Origin: Anaeromyxobacter dehalogenans 2CP-1
GTDB lineage: Bacteria > Myxococcota > Myxococcia > Myxococcales > Anaeromyxobacteraceae
NCBI RefSeq assembly: GCF_000022145.1
Contig: NC_011891.1
Location: 3,888,501 to 3,952,500 of the forward strand
Direction of reading: 5' to 3'
Length of the DNA stretch: 64,000 nt
Position 1 is the stretch's first letter. Each line of letters begins with the position of its first letter. A program made the translations under genes and the position numbers. This document shows positions 59,535 through 64,000 of this stretch, one piece after another. The notes beneath the pieces were generated by a model. That model saw nothing but the letters and a program-made list of their open reading frames with translations, was not told the origin of the DNA and made no database searches.

Positions 59535-60974
59535 ATGCGCCGGCCGCTCGTCACGCTCGACCGGGTGGACGTCCGCCTGGGCGGGGTCCCCGTCCTCGCC
59601 GACGTCACGCTCGCGCTCCACGCCGGCGAGGGGCTGGCGGTGCTGGGCGGGAACGGCGCGGGGAAGTCCACGCTCCTGCGGGTCCTGCGCGGGGAGCTGT
59701 GGCCGGATCCGCGCGGCGGGCGACGCCTGTTCCACGGGCCCGACGGCGCGTTCGAGAGCCCGATCGGCGCGCGCGAGCGGTTCGCGCGGGTGGCGCCCGA
59801 GGCGCAGGACGCGTACCTGCGCAACGACTGGGACCTGCCGGTCGAGGCGGTGATCCGCTCCGGCTTCTTCGACGCGCTGTGGCCCTCCGAGGCGGCGACG
59901 CCGGAGCAGGCGCGGCGCGTGCGCGAGGTGGCCGGCGCGCTGGGCGTGGACGCGCTGCTGGGGCGCTCGGTGCTGGAGCTGTCGCGCGGCGAGGGGCGGC
60001 GCGTGCTGCTGGCGCGCGCGCTCGCGCCGCGGCCGGAGGCGCTGTTCCTCGACGAGGCCTGCGACGGGCTCGACGCGCCGGCGCGGGCCGGGCTGCTCGA
60101 GACCGTGTCGGGCATCGCGCGCGGCGGCGTCGCGGTGGTGATGGCCACGCACCGGGTCGAGGAGCTCGTGCCCGAGCTGGGCCGCGTCATCCGGCTGGAG
60201 GGCGGGCGGATCGCCTGGGAGGGCGACCGCGCCGCCGCCCTGGCGGGCGCGCGCGAGGCCGCGGCGCCGCGCCGCGCGCCGCGGCGCGACGCCGGCCCGC
60301 GCGCGGCGCTCTTCGCGCTCCGCGGCGCCACCGTGCTCGTGGACGGGCGCGCGGTGCTCGACGGCGTGGACTGGACCGTCGGCGCCGGCGAGCGCTGGTC
60401 GGTGACCGGCCCGAACGGCGCGGGGAAGTCCACCCTGCTCCGGCTGCTCGCGGGCGAGGAGCAGCCGGCGCGCGGCGCGGTGGAGCGGCTCGGCCTCGGG
60501 CCCCACGCCTCGGCCGACGACCTGCGCGGCCGCGTGGGCCTGGTCTCGCCGGAGCTGCAGGCGCGCCACCGCTTCGACGCGCGCGCCGGGGACGTGGTGC
60601 TCTCCGGCTTCGCGGGCACGGTCGGCCTCGCCGTGGAGCCCACCGCGCGCGAGCGGGCGCTGGCCGCCGCCGCGGCGGCGCGGCTCGGCGTGACGCCGCT
60701 GCTCGAGCGCCACGTGCTGTCGCTCTCCTACGGCGAGCTGCGCAAGGTGCTCATCGCCCGCGCGCTCGCCTCGGCCCCGCGGGCGCTGCTGCTGGACGAG
60801 CCGCTCGCCGGGCTCGATCCCGGCGCGCGCGCCTGGGTGCTCCGGGTGCTCGACGATCTGGGCGCGGCCGGCACCGCCATCGTGGCCGTGTCCCACCACG
60901 CCAACGAGCTGCCCGGCGCGGTGGACGGGCGGGCGCGGCTCGAGGCGGGCCGGCTCTCCGTGGATCGCGGCTGA
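59535..60974 (+). CDS. ABC ATPase with two nucleotide-binding domains (ModF-like)
   Basis: 479 aa. NBD1 has Walker A GGNGAGKST, an atypical signature LSRGEGRRV, and Walker B EALFLDEACDGLD. NBD2 has Walker A GPNGAGKST, signature LSYGELRKV and Walker B ALLLDEPLAGLDPG. There are no TM segments and no partner permease, as in ModF/PhrA proteins of molybdenum regulation or ABC-F-like factors. The short linker between NBDs and the missing ABC-F P-site motif favour the ModF-like type. The substrate is unknown. Confidence 0.88.
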   Translation: MRRPLVTLDRVDVRLGGVPVLADVTLALHAGEGLAVLGGNGAGKSTLLRVLRGELWPDPRGGRRLFHGPDGAFESPIGARERFARVAPEAQDAYLRNDWDLPVEAVIRSGFFDALWPSEAATPEQARRVREVAGALGVDALLGRSVLELSRGEGRRVLLARALAPRPEALFLDEACDGLDAPARAGLLETVSGIARGGVAVVMATHRVEELVPELGRVIRLEGGRIAWEGDRAAALAGAREAAAPRRAPRRDAGPRAALFALRGATVLVDGRAVLDGVDWTVGAGERWSVTGPNGAGKSTLLRLLAGEEQPARGAVERLGLGPHASADDLRGRVGLVSPELQARHRFDARAGDVVLSGFAGTVGLAVEPTARERALAAAAAARLGVTPLLERHVLSLSYGELRKVLIARALASAPRALLLDEPLAGLDPGARAWVLRVLDDLGAAGTAIVAVSHHANELPGAVDGRARLEAGRLSVDRG

Positions 60975-61059
60975 GGGGGACCGCGGCCGGCGGCGGGCGG
61001 GCGCACGGCGCGCCGCCCGGGCGGTGGCGTCGCGGGCGGCCCGGGGGTATCACCGTCGC

Positions 61060-62025
61060 GTGCCGCTCGCCCCGCTCCTCGCCCTGCTCGCCGCCGCCGC
61101 CCCGTCCCTGACCCTCGCGCCCGAGGCGGCGCGCCCCGGCGACGCGGTGCTGGTGCGGGTCGCGGGCACCGGGCGGGAGGCGCCGCGCGGCACGCTGGGC
61201 GGACGCCCGCTCACGTTCTGGCGCGCCGGCGCGGAGTGGCGCGCGCTGGCGGCGCTCCCCATCGAGACGCCGGCCGGCGAGCTCCCCGCGGAGGCCGAGG
61301 CCGGCGGCGCCGCGCTGCGGGCCACGCTGCGGATCGTCGAGCCCAGATTCGCGTCGCGCGCGCTCACGCTCGCGCCGAAGTACGTGGAGCCGCCCGAGGC
61401 GGTGAAGGCCCGCATCGCGGCCGACCGCAAGGCGTTCGCGGACGCCTACGCGCGCCCGTTCGAGCCGCCCGCGTTCGCGCGGCCGTTCGCGCTGCCCCGT
61501 CGCGCGCCCACCTCGGGCCGCTACGGCGACCAGCGGGTGCTGAACGGCGAGAAGCCGAGCGTGCACTACGGGCTCGACCTGACCGGCCCGCGCGGCGCGC
61601 CGGTGGCGGCCGCGAATGCCGGGCGGGTGGTGCTGGTGCGCGACGCCTACCTGTCCGGCCGGAGCGTGGTGCTGTGGCACGGGGCGGGCATCTACACGCT
61701 CTACTTCCACCTCGACCGCGTGGACGTGCGCGCCGGCCAGGTGGTGCGGCGCGGTCAGCGCATCGGGCGGCTCGGCTCGACCGGCCGCTCCACCGGCCCG
61801 CACCTGCACTGGAGCGTGCGGGTGGACGGGCTGCTCGTGGATCCGGAGTCGCTGGTCGCCATCGACTTCGCGCGGGGCGTCGCGCCCGCCCGCGCGCCGG
61901 CGCCCGCACCCGCGGTCGCCTCCCCGGCCGCCGTCCCGACCCCGACGCCGGCCCCGGCCGCCGTCGCCGCGCCGGCGACCCCGATCGCGCCCGCCGCCGC
62001 CGGCACGCCCGCCGCGCAGCCCTGA
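61060..62025 (+). CDS. Exported M23 (LytM-type) peptidase
   Basis: 321 aa from GTG 61060. The short signal (PLAPLLALLAAAAPSLTLA) is followed by an Ig-like N-terminal region. The M23 domain has SGRYGDQRVLNGEKPSVHYGLDLTGPRGAPV (His and Asp ligands) and GPHLHWSV (HxH). A C-terminal Ala/Pro tail ends the protein. It cleaves peptidoglycan cross-links or activates amidases. The in-frame ATG at 61024 would put residues ahead of the signal. Confidence 0.92.
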   Translation: MPLAPLLALLAAAAPSLTLAPEAARPGDAVLVRVAGTGREAPRGTLGGRPLTFWRAGAEWRALAALPIETPAGELPAEAEAGGAALRATLRIVEPRFASRALTLAPKYVEPPEAVKARIAADRKAFADAYARPFEPPAFARPFALPRRAPTSGRYGDQRVLNGEKPSVHYGLDLTGPRGAPVAAANAGRVVLVRDAYLSGRSVVLWHGAGIYTLYFHLDRVDVRAGQVVRRGQRIGRLGSTGRSTGPHLHWSVRVDGLLVDPESLVAIDFARGVAPARAPAPAPAVASPAAVPTPTPAPAAVAAPATPIAPAAAGTPAAQP

Positions 62026-62029
62026 CCCG

Positions 62030-62827
62030 CTAGCCCTCGCGCCGGATGACCTCCAGCATCGGCGCGTGGAGCGCCGGCGCCGCGGCCAGGATGTCGCCGG
62101 TCTCCAGCATCCGGTCGCCGCCGTCGAGGTCGGTGACCAGGGCCCCCGCCTCGCGCGCGATCAGGATCCCCGGCGCGACGTCCCACGGCTTCAGCCGCTC
62201 CTCCCAGAACCCGTCGAAGCGCCCGGCCGCGACGTAGGCGAGGTCGAGCGCCGCGCTCCCGAGGCGCCGCACGCCGCGCGCGCGGCGCACGAACGCGCCG
62301 AACAGCCGGAGCGGCCGCTCGTGGCGCCGGTGCACGTCGTAGGGGAAGCCGGTGACGAGCAGCGCCTGCACCAGCTCCCCGCGGGCGGACGCCCTCAGGG
62401 GCGCGCCGTTCAGGTGCGCCCCGCCGCCTCGGGCCGCCGTGAACAGCTCGTCGCGGAGCGGGTCGTAGGTCGCCCCGGCGGCGATCCCGGCCCCGTCGAG
62501 CGCGGCCACGTTCACCGCGAACTGGGGCAGCCCGTGCGCGTAGTTGGTCGTCCCGTCGAGCGGGTCCACCACGAAGCGGAGCCCGCCGCCCTCGCCACCC
62601 CGGCCGCCGCTCGCGCCCGACTCCTCCGCCAGGATCCCGGCGCCGGGGAAGCGGCCGCGCAGGAAGCCCAGCACCGCCGCCTCGCTCGCCCGGTCCGCGT
62701 CGGTGACGAGGTCGATCTCGCCCTTCAGCTCCACCGAGCGCGCCTGGCCCCACCGCTCCCGCAGCACCGCCCCGCCCCGCCGCGCCGCCTCGGCGCAGGC
62801 CTCCCGCAGCTCCGTCGCCTCGCTCAT
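62030..62827 (-). CDS. suhB: Inositol monophosphatase family protein (SuhB-like)
   Basis: 265 aa, usual length. Metal-binding motifs are ILAEESG (about 70), VDPLDGTTNYAHGLPQFAVNVA (DPxDGT) and a C-terminal WDVAPGILIAREAGALVTDLDG. It hydrolyses myo-inositol or related phosphates in a Mg2+-dependent, Li+-sensitive way. SuhB also acts in rRNA antitermination in some bacteria; which role applies here is unknown. It converges on the M23 gene with a 4-nt gap. Confidence 0.93.
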   Translation of the reverse strand: MSEATELREACAEAARRGGAVLRERWGQARSVELKGEIDLVTDADRASEAAVLGFLRGRFPGAGILAEESGASGGRGGEGGGLRFVVDPLDGTTNYAHGLPQFAVNVAALDGAGIAAGATYDPLRDELFTAARGGGAHLNGAPLRASARGELVQALLVTGFPYDVHRRHERPLRLFGAFVRRARGVRRLGSAALDLAYVAAGRFDGFWEERLKPWDVAPGILIAREAGALVTDLDGGDRMLETGDILAAAPALHAPMLEVIRREG

Positions 62828-62931
62828 CCGCTCCGGCTCCTTTCCGCCCGCGGAGGATAGCCCGCCGCAGCCCTCGCCGCAGCGGCCACGCGGACGGAGC
62901 GCCCGACCCCCGCGCTTGGTAGAATGCCCGG

Positions 62932-63231
62932 ATGCTCAAGGCGCTCGCCGTGCTCCGGACCATCTTCCTCCTCGGCCTGGTGGTGTACGTGGTCGCCTGG
63001 GCGATGCCCTGGTCCACCTACGTCGCCGATCCGATCGAGGTCCAGTACCGCCACTGCTCCGCCAGCCTCAGCCGGATGAGCGGCGCCGTCTGGATCGCCG
63101 TCGCCTGGATCGCGTTCGAGACCGTCGTCGGCTGGATGATGTCGGCCTGGTCCGGCCGCCGGAAGGGCGCCGCCCGCGTGCCCCCGCCGGCGAGCGGCGA
63201 GCCGCCGTTCGCGCCGCCGCCGCGCGGGTGA
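62932..63231 (+). CDS. Small two-pass membrane protein
   Basis: 99 aa. Two hydrophobic helices (about 8-26 and 48-68) flank a loop with one Cys (QYRHCSASLSRM). A Pro-rich cytoplasmic tail follows. It lies 16 nt before the deacetylase-family gene, so probably co-transcribed. No family is recognised. Confidence 0.7.
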   Translation: MLKALAVLRTIFLLGLVVYVVAWAMPWSTYVADPIEVQYRHCSASLSRMSGAVWIAVAWIAFETVVGWMMSAWSGRRKGAARVPPPASGEPPFAPPPRG

Positions 63232-63247
63232 GCCCGGGCGCCGCGTG

Positions 63248-64000
63248 ATGCGCCCGCGCGCACTCCTCTACCGGCTCCGCTCCTGGTTCTACCGCCGGGA
63301 CGTGACGCTCTGGTACGACCCGCGCTACCGCCTGCCGCTCTCCGGCCTCGAGTCCGGCGCCGGCATGGAGCCGCGCCGCGCCGACTTCGTGGCCTGGTGG
63401 CTCGCCGACTCCGGCGCCGTGCCGCGCTCCCGGCGCCGCACGCCGCGGCGGATCTCGTTCGAGGACCTGGCGCGCGTGCACGACGCGGAGCTGCTCGAGT
63501 CGCTGGGCCACCCCGACACGCTGGCGCGGGTGTTCGCGGTGGACCCGTCCGACGTCCCGGTGGACGAGGTCATGACCACCGTCCGGCTGGCCTGCGGCGG
63601 CACCCTGGGCGCGGCCCGCGAGACGCTCCGCACGCGCGCCCCCGCCATCAACCTCCTGGGCGGCTTCCACCACGCGTTCCCCGGCGCCGCGGGCGGCTTC
63701 TGCCCGGTCAACGACGTCGCCGTCGCGATCGCCGCGGTGCGCGCGGAGGGGTTCTCGGGGCGCGTGGCGGTCCTCGATCTCGACGCGCACCCGCCCGACG
63801 GCATCGCCGCCTGCCTGGCGCAGGATCCCGATCACTGGATCGGCTCCATCTCCGGGTCGGACTGGGGGCCGCTCGAGGGCGTGGACGAGACGGTGCTCCC
63901 GCCGGGCAGCGGCGACGACCCCTACCTCGAGGCGCTCGGCGCGCTGCTCTCGCGGATGCCGCGGCCGCAGCTCGCGTTCGTGCTGGCCGGGGGCGACGTG
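63248..64000 (+). CDS. Histone deacetylase/acetoin-utilization family hydrolase (3' end beyond window)
   Basis: 251 codons are open to the right edge from ATG 63248 (GTG 63245 possible). Class II-type motifs are visible: an HDAEL helix, the active-site His pair in NLLGGFHHAFPGAAGGFCPVNDVAVAI, and the zinc ligands in AVLDLDAHPPDG (Asp and His). The usual DxHHGDG is here DAHPPDG, with the second His replaced by Pro. Bacterial members deacetylate acetyl-CoA synthetase, polyamines or proteins. The second conserved Asp lies past the edge. Confidence 0.9.
   Translation, partial: MRPRALLYRLRSWFYRRDVTLWYDPRYRLPLSGLESGAGMEPRRADFVAWWLADSGAVPRSRRRTPRRISFEDLARVHDAELLESLGHPDTLARVFAVDPSDVPVDEVMTTVRLACGGTLGAARETLRTRAPAINLLGGFHHAFPGAAGGFCPVNDVAVAIAAVRAEGFSGRVAVLDLDAHPPDGIAACLAQDPDHWIGSISGSDWGPLEGVDETVLPPGSGDDPYLEALGALLSRMPRPQLAFVLAGGDV

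Overview
The window is about 64 kb of very GC-rich DNA (roughly 74-75% G+C by eye) with dense, mostly ATGA/GTGA-overlapping operons and many GTG starts. Gene content points to a myxobacterial-type deltaproteobacterium (Myxococcota), most likely Anaeromyxobacter. The clues are sigma-54 response regulators, an MXAN_5187-like protein, a Cys-rich Pal-type lipoprotein, a heme-c-motif sensor kinase, a PilT ATPase and a selenocysteine-containing SelD. The genus is inferred; no 16S gene is present. The layout is chromosomal: no phage, plasmid, CRISPR array or recognisable complete insertion sequence was seen.

Left part (1-11.4 kb): a Pal/OmpA-like lipoprotein (cut by the left edge) diverges from an NtrC-type response regulator. 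A sigma-54 promoter with an upstream inverted repeat follows. It precedes a translationally coupled run of PBP1A, an FG-GAP repeat protein, a solute-binding protein and an NtrY-like histidine kinase. This looks like one envelope-sensing locus with its two-component pair at the two ends. An MXAN_5187-like membrane protein converges on it. Then come an S46 peptidase, an AzgA-type purine permease, a small ribbon-helix-helix-like gene coupled to nadA, and a methyltransferase. A disturbed patch (17.5-19.4 kb) follows, with 63-bp direct repeats, an HNH gene and a start-less ORF.

Middle (19.4-33 kb): lon, a SufS-like class V aminotransferase, and the tig-clpP-clpX protein quality-control operon. Next to it is tRNA-Leu and, divergently, a small SspB-like ClpXP adaptor. 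A lipid/sugar operon follows (ArnT-like glycosyltransferase, double LAB_N protein, DPM1-like GT2, membrane protein). A five-tRNA operon (Pro-Arg-His-Arg-Lys, minus strand) is studded with partial tRNA-Arg copies and ends in a strong terminator.

Right part (32.7-64 kb): rdgB-rph, an amidase, selD with an in-frame UGA (Sec19), a TPR protein, bamD, recX, pilT, a flippase-like protein, a phospholipase-D-type synthase, rplM-rpsI, a lipoprotein, a UvrD/PcrA helicase, DoxX and a CGNR regulator. These are followed by an LpxO-like hydroxylase, an MFS transporter, RluA, GST, a two-domain M16 peptidase, a Cache protein plus heme-motif histidine kinase, a two-domain ABC ATPase, M23, inositol monophosphatase, and a histone-deacetylase-family gene cut by the right edge. 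A 129-bp dispersed repeat occurs twice (36.1 and 53.1 kb).
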